Shown here: piece after piece, positions 14,061 through 20,885 of the stretch
Position numbering within the stretch: position 1 is the stretch's first letter
How the letters are laid out: each line of letters starts with the position of its first letter
From: CAMAUF01 sp046152925
GTDB lineage: Bacteria; Chloroflexota; Dehalococcoidia; Tepidiformales; Tepidiformaceae
Reading direction: 5' to 3'
DNA length: 21,760 nt
NCBI GenBank assembly: GCA_046152925.1
Contig: JBJXFX010000100.1
Coordinates: forward strand, 1 to 21,760
Program-made: the position numbers and the translations under genes
Notes under the pieces: generated by a model
The model's input: the letters and a program-made list of their open reading frames with translations, nothing else
Told to the model about the DNA's origin: nothing
Database searches by the model: none

Positions 14061-15248
14061 ATGGCTCAGGAGCGTAAGGCCGCGATCGCCGGCATCCACG
14101 AATATCCGTTGCGCGTGGCGCCCGGCGTTTCGGCGATGCAGATCAAGGCGGCCTCCCTCAAGAAGGCTCTCGAAGATGCGGGCCTCGATTGGACCGACGT
14201 CGACGGGCTCTATGACGCCGGCGACGGCGAAGGCGGCGGCGGCCTCGGCCTCGCCAGCTACCTCGGCCTCAAGCCCCGCGTGATCGACACGACGCAGGTC
14301 GGCGGCTCGTCCTACGAGTTCCACGCCGCCCACGCGCTGCGCGACATCTCGCTCGGGCGCGTCAAGGTCGCAGTCACCACCTATGGCTCGACGGCGGCTT
14401 CGAACCGCATCCCGATCGGGACCGGCGGCCGCGGCGCCCCCGGCGGTGCAAGCCAGGCGATGAACATGGAGCTGCCCTACGGCTCCACGCTCATCAGCAA
14501 CTACGCGATGGTCGCCCACCGTCACATGCATCAATACGGGACGACCACCGAGCAGCTCGCCCACATCTCGGTCGCGACACGCAAGCATGCGATGCGCAAC
14601 CCCGAAGCCGTGAAGGCGATGACCGACCTCCAGTTCGTGAAGGTCGACGAAATCACGGTCGAAGACGTGCTCGAGTCGCGCATCGTCGCGGACCCGCTGC
14701 ACCTGCTGGAATGCTGCATGGTGAGCGACGGCGGCGGCGCGGCCGTGTTCGTGGCCCCGGAAGTCGCGCGCAGCATCAAGAAGAAGCCCGTCTGGATCAT
14801 CGGTTCCGGCGAAGCGACGAAGTACCGCGAAAACGGTGGCGACATCACGACGAGCGCCGGCGCTCAGAGCGGCCCGCCCGCCTTTGCGCAGGCCGGCGTC
14901 ACCCCGAGCGAAATCGACATCGCGATGATCTATGACTCGTTCTCGATCACGGTCGCGGTCTGCCTCGAAGACCTCGGCTTCTGCAAGAAGGGCGAAGTCG
15001 GCCAGTTCATCGGCGACGGCCATCTCGCCTTCGATAAGCCGGGCCTCACGCTGAACACCGATGGCGGCGGCCTCTCTTCGAACCACCCGGGCATGCGTGG
15101 GCTCTTCCTCTTGCTGGAAGCGACGCGTCAGCTTCGGGGCGAATCGACCTCGCAGGTTGCGGGCGCCAAGCTCGCCGTGGCCCATGGCAACGGCGGCCTC
15201 CTTGGCGGCACGCACACCGGCGGCACCGTCATCCTGGCTGCGGACTAA
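14061..15248 (+). CDS. Thiolase-fold protein (SCP-x/lipid-transfer type) without nucleophilic Cys
   Basis: 395 residues, thiolase superfamily (acetyl-CoA acetyltransferase-like). N-terminal IAGIHEYPLR; the region of the nucleophile reads TQVGGSSYEFHAAHALRDI (78-96), where classical thiolases have Cys (CxSG) and this one has GGSS (S83/S84). The conserved His survives in SNHPG (H342), but the second Cys motif (CxG) is AHGNGG (374-379). YDSFS (Y291) occurs in lipid-transfer thiolases. With Cys lost and a DUF35 partner next door, the likely chemistry is not Claisen thiolysis; a retro-aldol cleavage of acyl-CoA like Ltp2-ChsH2 is a reasonable model, with other acyl-CoA roles open. ATG 14061 chosen (AGGA nine bases upstream); GTG 14055 is two codons earlier. 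It forms an operon with the next gene, 16 bases on. Confidence 0.9.
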   Translation: MAQERKAAIAGIHEYPLRVAPGVSAMQIKAASLKKALEDAGLDWTDVDGLYDAGDGEGGGGLGLASYLGLKPRVIDTTQVGGSSYEFHAAHALRDISLGRVKVAVTTYGSTAASNRIPIGTGGRGAPGGASQAMNMELPYGSTLISNYAMVAHRHMHQYGTTTEQLAHISVATRKHAMRNPEAVKAMTDLQFVKVDEITVEDVLESRIVADPLHLLECCMVSDGGGAAVFVAPEVARSIKKKPVWIIGSGEATKYRENGGDITTSAGAQSGPPAFAQAGVTPSEIDIAMIYDSFSITVAVCLEDLGFCKKGEVGQFIGDGHLAFDKPGLTLNTDGGGLSSNHPGMRGLFLLLEATRQLRGESTSQVAGAKLAVAHGNGGLLGGTHTGGTVILAAD

Positions 15249-15264
15249 GGGAGGACACGAACCG

Positions 15265-15681
15265 ATGCCAAACCGGCCACAACCGCGATTTCCCGAGCCC
15301 GACACCCAGCACTACTGGGACGGCGTGAAGGCGGGCGAGCTCCGCTACCAGACCTGCGACGACTGCGGCGGGAAGGTGAACTTCTATCCGTCGGCCCACT
15401 GCCAAGGCTGTGGCAGCGCGAACATGCAGTGGAACGTCTCGAAGGGCTTCGGGAAGGTGTACACCTACTCCGTTGTCCGCCAGAACCGGATTCCCGGCTT
15501 CGTCGAGCTCGGCGCCTACGCCGTCGCCTACGTGGACCTCGACGAGGGCTTCCGCATGCTGACGAACGTCGTCGTCGAAGGCGACCCCACCAAAGAGGTC
15601 CAGATCGGCCAGCGCGTGAAGGTAGAGTTCGAGAAGCAAGACTCGGGCGACTACCCGATCCCGGTCTTCCGGCCCGCGTAG
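15265..15681 (+). CDS. DUF35 zinc-ribbon/OB-fold protein, partner of the thiolase-like protein
   Basis: 138 residues. N-terminal helices (PDTQHYWDGVKAGELRYQ), rubredoxin-like zinc ribbon CDDC (C31, C34) and CQGC (C46, C49), then an OB fold (FGKVYTYSVV, GFVELGAYAVAYVDLDEGFRML, GQRVKVEFEKQDSG) ending FRPA. Such proteins bind acyl-CoA and form obligate complexes with thiolase- or aldolase-type subunits. ATG 15265 with GGGAGG about 11 bases upstream, directly after the thiolase stop, so co-transcribed and co-assembled. It is followed by a bidirectional terminator. Confidence 0.92.
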   Translation: MPNRPQPRFPEPDTQHYWDGVKAGELRYQTCDDCGGKVNFYPSAHCQGCGSANMQWNVSKGFGKVYTYSVVRQNRIPGFVELGAYAVAYVDLDEGFRMLTNVVVEGDPTKEVQIGQRVKVEFEKQDSGDYPIPVFRPA

Positions 15682-15711
15682 CCCAACCGCGGCCCCAGCC
15701 ACGCAAGAACA

Positions 15712-15740
15712 AAAGAGGCCGCCCACAGGGCGGCCTCTTT
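15712..15740. terminator. Bidirectional terminator, GAGGCCGCCC family
   Basis: AAAGAGGCCGCCC (15712-15724), ACA loop, GGGCGGCCTCTTT (15728-15740): a perfect 13-bp stem with A-tract and T-tract edges. It ends the thiolase operon (+) and the beta-helix gene at 15765 (-). Confidence 0.88.
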
Positions 15741-15764
15741 CGTGTGTGGTCGTTCCGCTCGCCT

Positions 15765-16922
15765 TCAGGGCGAGGGCGTGAGCCCGAAGTTGCAGTACCC
15801 GCTCGGGATCGACTGCACGGACGACCGGCAGCGGTTCTGCGTCCCGGTCGAGACGTAGGGGACGTTGTCCGCGTCAACGAAGTTGATATCGACGTCGTTC
15901 CGGCGAAGGAAGTTTGCCGAGATCGTGAGGCTGATGTTGTTGTCGTCATCGAACGCCATGGCCACGATACCGCCGGAGGGGATGGTGACGTAACCCGGCG
16001 TGTCTGAGAATGGATAGCCCCGGTTCCCCGTCAAGGAGTTGCCCTTGACTTCGATGTTCTCGCTGGCGGCCACGAAGATACCTGTGCCGCTGATGTTGTA
16101 GTACACCGGAGTGTCGGCTGCATCGGCAGGCTGCTCGCCTGCCAGCGTGGCGCCGGCATCGAAGATATCCTCGAAACTGGTGATGCACGCGAACGTGTTG
16201 TTGTGGGATGTGTTGTTGTTGATCGACGACGACACAACTTCCAGGAAGGCGATGCCCGCGCAGTTGTACCGCGCGGTGTTACTCAACACCGCGGCGTCGC
16301 TGGAGTCGGCAACCGCAATGCCGATAGCGCTATGCTCGGTGCGATTGAGGCGGATCTCCGAGCGTAACGTGTCGATGGCCAAGATCCCAAAGCGTGAGAT
16401 GTCGGAACTGTCGTTGTTCGTGACGTTTCGGTAGAGGGTGGTTGCGATCGACTGATAGACGACGATTCCGCCGATGACGTTGTCCAAGGCGCGGATATCT
16501 TCGATTCGCGTCGAAACGCCCAGGATGACGCCGACGCCGACAGAGAAGCCCGATACTGTGATCTGCTTAAACGTCACATCGGAAGATGTGTAAACGCAGA
16601 TACCAGTCGGGACTTCGCACGGAGACTCAGCCGCCGGCCCGGCGCTCCCTTCCTCAGCGGCCGAGGGCCGGATGACGACGTTGCTATTGGCGCCCTTGAC
16701 CGTGATGTTGGACTTGTTGAACGCGAGGACCTCTTCGTAGTAGGTCCCTTCGGCGAGGATGATGGTGTCGCCCGGCGAGGCGGCGTCGATGGCGTCGTTG
16801 ATGGAGTCGTCCGGGAAAATCACCCAGACGTCCGCCTTGGTCGTCTCGACGCCCATCAGGCCGACGCTGGCGACGAGGATGGCCGCGAGCACCAGCCAGC
16901 GGAACGGTACAGGTCTACGCAT
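15765..16922 (-). CDS. Secreted right-handed beta-helix repeat protein, subtype A
   Basis: 385 residues. Signal peptide about 1-30 (MRRPVPFRW, hydrophobic core, TTKA/DV cleavage). Mature start DDSINDAIDAASPGDTIILAEGTYYEEV is the usual entry of pectate-lyase-like or NosD-like parallel beta-helices. Then about ten coils of 22-25 residues with inward Asn/Ile ladders (ANSNVVIRP, FKQITVSGF, IRLNRTEHSAIGI, LSNTARYNCAGIAF, INNNTSHNNT). C-terminal cap NFLRRNDVDINF...TQNRCRSS...SGYCNF. Six Cys in three close pairs suggest disulfides. Start ATG 16922 with GGGGAGA seven bases upstream; a longer frame exists but lacks signal-like sequence. Closest relative in the window is the gene at 18321-19454, with conserved upstream sequence. 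Enzymatic residues of lyases are not recognisable, so ligand and activity are unknown. Confidence 0.85.
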   Translation of the reverse strand: MRRPVPFRWLVLAAILVASVGLMGVETTKADVWVIFPDDSINDAIDAASPGDTIILAEGTYYEEVLAFNKSNITVKGANSNVVIRPSAAEEGSAGPAAESPCEVPTGICVYTSSDVTFKQITVSGFSVGVGVILGVSTRIEDIRALDNVIGGIVVYQSIATTLYRNVTNNDSSDISRFGILAIDTLRSEIRLNRTEHSAIGIAVADSSDAAVLSNTARYNCAGIAFLEVVSSSINNNTSHNNTFACITSFEDIFDAGATLAGEQPADAADTPVYYNISGTGIFVAASENIEVKGNSLTGNRGYPFSDTPGYVTIPSGGIVAMAFDDDNNISLTISANFLRRNDVDINFVDADNVPYVSTGTQNRCRSSVQSIPSGYCNFGLTPSP

Positions 16923-16964
16923 CCGAACTCTCCCCTTGGCCCGCTCAGTGGCGGGGGCGGCCGA

Positions 16965-16994
16965 ATTGTACGTTGGCGATCGACGCGAGGTCGA
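16965..16994 (-). promoter_or_regulatory. Promoter candidate of beta-helix gene 15765-16922
   Basis: Minus-strand TCGACC (16989-16994), 18-base spacer, TACAAT (16965-16970), preceded by TCGCCAACG. The same arrangement, TCGACC-18-TACACT preceded by TCGCCATCG, occurs before the paralogue at 19454. Predicted leader is about 36 bases. Confidence 0.45.
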
Positions 16995-17007
16995 GGTAGC
17001 TGGCGCA

Positions 17008-17037
17008 GAGAGGCCGCCCAACCGGGCGGCCCCTCTC
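17008..17037. terminator. Terminator, GAGGCCGCCC family
   Basis: GAGAGGCCGCCC, AACC loop, GGGCGGCC then CCTCTC: an imperfect outer stem (one extra C) but the inner 8 bp are perfect. It lies after the beta-helix gene at 17066 in the minus direction. Confidence 0.8.
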
Positions 17038-17065
17038 GTTGCGACCAGTCCGGGATGGCGCAGTG

Positions 17066-18172
17066 CTACGGCGCCGGGATCTCGGCGAAGTTGCAGTAGC
17101 CGCTGGGGAAGGACTTCATGGACGACTTACAGCGGTTTTGCGTCCCACTGCTGCCGGTCCCCGGGCCGTCACCCCAGTGCATGTCGACGTCGTTCTTGTT
17201 GAAGAAGTTTGCCGACGTCACGATATCCGTGCCGTAGGCGACCTGGGCCGGGCCGACGCCCTCTTCTTCGACTTCCGGGAGCCAGACGACCAGGCCGCCG
17301 CTCGGGGCATGGACGTCGTTGACGTACTCCTGGGCCTCCATCTCGACGCTCGAACGGTTGCCTCGGATGGAGTTGCCGCGGACTTCCACCTCGCCCGAGT
17401 CCCAGATGAGGATGCCAATCCCGCTGAAGAGCAACGCGGGCGCCTCTTCCGCCGCCTCGGGGCCGGTTTCGGCCGCGGTCTCACACACGCTGGTGTTGTT
17501 GTGGGTCGTGTTGTTCAGTAGTTGGATAGCGCTAGAGTCCTGGACCACGATCCCGGCGCAGTTCTCGTTCGAAGTGTTCGACTCCAGGGTCGCGCCCGTT
17601 ACCTCTTGGAGGTGGATACCGTAGTCGTTGTCGTTGGTCCGGTTGAGCCGAAGGTTGACGGATGCAGATGCCAACACTTCGATCCCATTCTCCCCCGAGC
17701 CCAGGACGGTGTTCCGGTAGAGCACCAGGTTGTCGGCCTCTCCGGCCAAGATCCCCACCCCGTTGTTAATGGCGCGGACGTCCCGTACATGGGCGCTGGG
17801 GGTAAAGAGAATCACGACGCCGGCCGCAAAGCCCTGGACGGTGAGCCGCTCGAGCCGGACTCCGAGCGAGGAAAAGACGCAAATCCCGAAGCCACCACAC
17901 GACGTGTCCACGGGCGGGGCGATCACGACGCCCTCCGCCGTCCCTTTGATCGTCAGCCCGGTCCGGCCATTGATGACAAGGTCTTCGGCGTAGGTGCCAG
18001 GCTGGATGAGGATCGTGTCGCCGTCAGCTGCGCCGTCGATCGCGTCCTGGATCGATTGGCCCGGGCTCACGGTGTGGGTCGCCGCGTTGCCGGAGGTGGC
18101 CGGGGCGAGTGCCAGCCCGGCGAGGACGGCAAGGGCGCCCGCCGCGCCAAGCCATCGTGTTGAGATTCGCAT
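17066..18172 (-). CDS. Secreted right-handed beta-helix repeat protein, subtype B
   Basis: 368 residues. Signal peptide about 1-31 (MRISTRWLG, Ala/Leu core, GNAA cleavage). Mature start THTVSPGQSIQDAIDGAADGDTILIQPGTYAEDL, then GLTIKGTAEGVVIAPP, the subtype-B form of the beta-helix entry. Coils carry VRLERLTVQGF, VRDVRAINN, LRLNRTNDNDYGI, LESNTSNENCAGI and LLNNTTHNNT. An acidic insert (TGPEAAEEAP, about 265) and a second (PEVEEEGVGP) interrupt the ladder. Cap: NFFNKNDVDMHW...GTQNRCKSS...SGYCNFAEIPAP. Six Cys at the family positions. ATG 18172 with AGGAG seven bases upstream. Most similar to the gene at 19591-20769. Extracellular, function unknown. Confidence 0.85.
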   Translation of the reverse strand: MRISTRWLGAAGALAVLAGLALAPATSGNAATHTVSPGQSIQDAIDGAADGDTILIQPGTYAEDLVINGRTGLTIKGTAEGVVIAPPVDTSCGGFGICVFSSLGVRLERLTVQGFAAGVVILFTPSAHVRDVRAINNGVGILAGEADNLVLYRNTVLGSGENGIEVLASASVNLRLNRTNDNDYGIHLQEVTGATLESNTSNENCAGIVVQDSSAIQLLNNTTHNNTSVCETAAETGPEAAEEAPALLFSGIGILIWDSGEVEVRGNSIRGNRSSVEMEAQEYVNDVHAPSGGLVVWLPEVEEEGVGPAQVAYGTDIVTSANFFNKNDVDMHWGDGPGTGSSGTQNRCKSSMKSFPSGYCNFAEIPAP

Positions 18173-18212
18173 TGATGCGCTCCTGGGCTGAGTCGAGCCC
18201 CGTACGGCCTGC

Positions 18213-18218
18213 AGGATA
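18213..18218 (-). promoter_or_regulatory. -10 candidate (TATCCT) of beta-helix gene 17066-18172
   Basis: TGTATCCT on the minus strand, 40 bases from the ATG. The other subtype-B gene has TATCCT at the same distance. No convincing -35 here. Confidence 0.35.
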
Positions 18219-18264
18219 CAGGAAACGCGGCTCTTGGCTATCCGCGCGAGGGCCAGGAACATCA

Positions 18265-18291
18265 AAGAGGCCGCCCATCGGGCGGCCTCTT
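18265..18291. terminator. Terminator, GAGGCCGCCC family
   Basis: AAGAGGCCGCCC, ATC loop, GGGCGGCCTCTT: perfect 12-bp stem 29 bases after the stop of the beta-helix gene at 18321. Confidence 0.85.
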
Positions 18292-18320
18292 CTCGTTCGT
18301 CCTCTGTCAGCTCCGGGCGC

Positions 18321-19454
18321 TCAGGGCGACGCCGTGACGAAGTTGCAGAAGCCAGCTGGGATCGACTGCACGGACGAACGGCAGCGGTTCTGCTTCCCGG
18401 TCGAGTCAACGGGGAAGCCGTCGAGGTGGATATCAACATAATTCCGCCGCAGGAAGTTCGCGGCGATGAGGAGGTTGCTGTTGCCTCCAACGAGGTCGGT
18501 GACGACGATCCCGCCGAAGGGCACGATGACCTGTTGTGTTGGCGAGACGAACGCGCTGCGGTTGCCCGTCAACGAGTTCCGTCTGATCTCCAGGTTCTCG
18601 CTCCCCGAGACAAGGATGCCGATGCCGCTGAAGAGGTACGAGGTGCTATCGCTCGTTCCAGCATCTGGCTCGCCGGCTAGGGTGGCCCCGGCGTCGAAGA
18701 TAGCGTCGAAGTCGAGGTTGCACTCGGCGGTGTTGTCGTGGGACGTGTTGCCGTTGATCGCGACGGAGGTCGTCTCGATCGCCACGATCCCGGCGCAGTT
18801 GTTCCGGGCCGTGTTGCTGACCACCTCCGAGTACGGGGATCGGGCGATGGCGATGCCGATCGCGCTCCGCTCCGTCCGGTTCAGGCGGATCTCGGAGTAG
18901 TTCGATTCGAGCGCCAGGATCCCGAAGATCGAGGACCCGCTGTGGTTCGTGACGTTGCGATAGAGGGTTGTGTCCTCGGAGTCGTAGACAATGATGCCGC
19001 CGAGGCCGTTGTCGAGGGCGCGGACGTCCTCAACGCGGATCATGTCGCTCCGGACGATGCCGACGCCGACATCGAAGCCGGCCACGGTGATCTGCTTAAA
19101 CGTAAAGTTCGTCGAGAAGGAGATGCAGATCCCGACGGAGAGCCCAGCACACGACGAGGTCGCTGGCTTGATGTCCGATCCCTCAACCGGCGGCCGGATG
19201 ACGACGTTGCTGTTTGCCCCCTTCACCGTGATGTTTTGGCTGGCGACGGTGGTGACGACCACCTCTTCGTAATAAGTCCCTTCGCTCAGGATGATGGTGC
19301 TGCCCGCGAAGGCGCCCGCGATGGTGTCGGTGATCGAGTCGTCGGGGCCGATGGTCGTGACAGTGGCCTCGGTGGTTTTGACACCCGTGAGGCTGGCGCC
19401 GGCCACCAGGACGGCCGCCAGCACGAGCCACCGGAACGGTGTGAGTCTGCGCAT
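18321..19454 (-). CDS. Secreted right-handed beta-helix repeat protein, subtype A (paralogue)
   Basis: 377 residues. Signal peptide about 1-30 (MRRLTPFRWLVLAAVLVAG, cleavage near TTEA). Shares with the gene at 15765-16922 the leader FRWLVLAA, the entry PDDSI...GTYYEEV, ANSNVVIRP, FTFKQITVAGFDVGVGI, TLYRNVTN, EIRLNRTE-SAIGIA, NTARNNCAGI, NTSHDNT, the DFDAIFDAGATLAGE segment, and the cap NFLRRNYVDIHL...KQNRCRSSVQSIPAGFCNF. All six family cysteines are present. ATG 19454 has AAGGGGAGA three bases before GCATG; an ATG seven codons upstream (MSGQGES) is less likely. High similarity to the other A gene, including upstream sequence, points to duplication. Secreted; ligand unknown. Confidence 0.85.
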   Translation of the reverse strand: MRRLTPFRWLVLAAVLVAGASLTGVKTTEATVTTIGPDDSITDTIAGAFAGSTIILSEGTYYEEVVVTTVASQNITVKGANSNVVIRPPVEGSDIKPATSSCAGLSVGICISFSTNFTFKQITVAGFDVGVGIVRSDMIRVEDVRALDNGLGGIIVYDSEDTTLYRNVTNHSGSSIFGILALESNYSEIRLNRTERSAIGIAIARSPYSEVVSNTARNNCAGIVAIETTSVAINGNTSHDNTAECNLDFDAIFDAGATLAGEPDAGTSDSTSYLFSGIGILVSGSENLEIRRNSLTGNRSAFVSPTQQVIVPFGGIVVTDLVGGNSNLLIAANFLRRNYVDIHLDGFPVDSTGKQNRCRSSVQSIPAGFCNFVTASP

Positions 19455-19491
19455 GCTCTCCCCTTGTCCGCTCATGGCGGAGATCGACGGC

Positions 19492-19521
19492 AGTGTACGA
19501 TGGCGACTGATTCTGGGTCGA
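19492..19521 (-). promoter_or_regulatory. Promoter candidate of beta-helix gene 18321-19454
   Basis: Minus-strand TCGACC (19516-19521), 18-base spacer, TACACT (19492-19497). Conserved with the promoter candidate at 16965-16994 in hexamers, spacing and distance to the ATG (about 38 bases). Confidence 0.45.
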
Positions 19522-19535
19522 GGCGGATCCGCGAA

Positions 19536-19560
19536 AGAGGCCGCCCATCGGGCGGCCTCT
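19536..19560. terminator. Terminator, GAGGCCGCCC family
   Basis: AGAGGCCGCCC, ATC loop, GGGCGGCCTCT: perfect 11-bp stem. The following plus-strand sequence CTCGTTGCGA-Y-CAGTCCGGGAT is shared with the flank of the hairpin at 17008, evidence that these regions were duplicated with the genes. Confidence 0.85.
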
Positions 19561-19590
19561 CTCGTTGCGATCAGTCCGGGATCGCCGGGC

Positions 19591-20769
19591 CTACGGCGCC
19601 GGGACGACCTCGTCGAAGTTGCAGAAGCCACCCGGGGTCGACTTCACCGCGGACTTGCAGCGGTTCTGCGTCCCGCTACTGTACGGGTTGGGGCCGAACT
19701 CGCCCCAATGGAAATCCACGGAGTTCCGGCGGAGGAAGTTGCCCGAGGTGACGATGTACCAACCGGGGTCGGAGGTCACACTCACCGGGTCCGGGGGCGG
19801 CGGGATGTTGGGGATGGTGTAGACCACGATCCCGCCGCTCGGTGGCCCTTCGACCGGATTCGGCTCGCTGCTGCCGCCAAGCGATGTGCCAACGTTCCCA
19901 TTGATTGAGTTGCCCGTAATCGTGATGTCGTAGCTATCGGCGATGAGCAAGCCGTTGCCGCTGATCGGCGGCGAGCCGTCTTCCTCTTCTTCCTCGCAGG
20001 CGAGGGTGTTGCTGTTCAGGGTGTTGTTGCTCACCGAGATGTCGTGGGCGACGAGTAAGAGGATGCCCGCGCAGTTGCCGTTGGACGTGTTGCTCTTCAG
20101 CATCACGCCGCTCGAATTGCGGACGAGGATCCCGAGGGCATTGCCGTTGGTCCGGTTGAGGCGAAGCTCGTTTTGCGCATTGCTGCTGTCGCCGATGTAA
20201 ATGCCGGCGTCTTCGGCGCCTGTCGCGAAGTTGCGGTACAGGGTCACGTTCCAACTCGCGAAGGCCGCGATGCCGTACTCATCGTTGTCAATCGCCCGGA
20301 CATCGGAGACGGTGACGTTGGAGGTCTCGAAGAGGATGACGCCAGATTCTTCGAAACCCTGCACGGTCAGGCGCTTGATGGTGACGTTGGAAACGTCCCA
20401 GATGCAGATCCCGGAGCCGGCGCAGCTGAACTTCTCCCCTGCTGGCGCGGCCACGCAGTTGACGGCGGCATCGGCATCTTCGGGGCAGCTAGGCGGCGGC
20501 GGCACGATGATCACGCCCTCCGCCGAGCCCTTCAGGGTGATCCCGCTGTTGTTGATTTCGATCGCTTCGGCGTAGGTGCCGGGAAGGACCGTGACCGTGC
20601 CGCCGCCGCCAGCGGCGACCTCGTCGATCGCGTCTTGGATCGACTGACCCGGGGCGACAGTGGCGGTCGCCGCCGTGACGTCACGTCCGCTGCCAAGCAT
20701 AGCCAGACCGCCAACCACGACGGCCGCGGCGGCCATCCAAGGCAGGAACAGTCGTTTCTTCATCTGCAT
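19591..20769 (-). CDS. Secreted right-handed beta-helix repeat protein, subtype B (paralogue)
   Basis: 392 residues. Signal peptide about 1-34 (MKKRLFLPW, Ala/Val core, VTAA cleavage). Subtype-B entry TATVAPGQSIQDAIDEVAAGGGG...PGTYAEAIEI, then GITLKGSAEGVIIVPP. An insert with two extra cysteines (PSCPEDADAAVNC) precedes the family CAGSGIC, giving eight Cys. Coils: VTIKRLTVQGFEE, VSDVRAIDND, LRLNRTNGNALGI, LKSNTSNGNCAGI, VSNNTLNSNT. An acidic run (EEEEED, about 270) and a proline segment (IPPPPDP) sit in turns. Cap: NFLRRNSVDFHWGEF...GTQNRCKSA...GGFCNF. ATG 20769 with AGGAG six bases upstream; MKK three codons on is an alternative. Pairs with the gene at 17066-18172. Confidence 0.85.
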   Translation of the reverse strand: MQMKKRLFLPWMAAAAVVVGGLAMLGSGRDVTAATATVAPGQSIQDAIDEVAAGGGGTVTVLPGTYAEAIEINNSGITLKGSAEGVIIVPPPPSCPEDADAAVNCVAAPAGEKFSCAGSGICIWDVSNVTIKRLTVQGFEESGVILFETSNVTVSDVRAIDNDEYGIAAFASWNVTLYRNFATGAEDAGIYIGDSSNAQNELRLNRTNGNALGILVRNSSGVMLKSNTSNGNCAGILLLVAHDISVSNNTLNSNTLACEEEEEDGSPPISGNGLLIADSYDITITGNSINGNVGTSLGGSSEPNPVEGPPSGGIVVYTIPNIPPPPDPVSVTSDPGWYIVTSGNFLRRNSVDFHWGEFGPNPYSSGTQNRCKSAVKSTPGGFCNFDEVVPAP

Positions 20770-20810
20770 GTGAGACTCCTGATTGGGCGCGTGTGCGCCC
20801 TCAGCACGGG

Positions 20811-20839
20811 AGGATACCCCCTGGACGACGCAGCGTCAG
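20811..20839 (-). promoter_or_regulatory. Promoter candidate of beta-helix gene 19591-20769
   Basis: Minus-strand CTGACG (20834-20839), 17-base spacer, TATCCT (20811-20816), about 41 bases from the ATG. The -10 matches that proposed for the other subtype-B gene. Confidence 0.4.
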
Positions 20840-20885
20840 CGCCGGGCACGGCTCCGAAATGGGAAAGGCCGCTGTGGGGTTGGCC

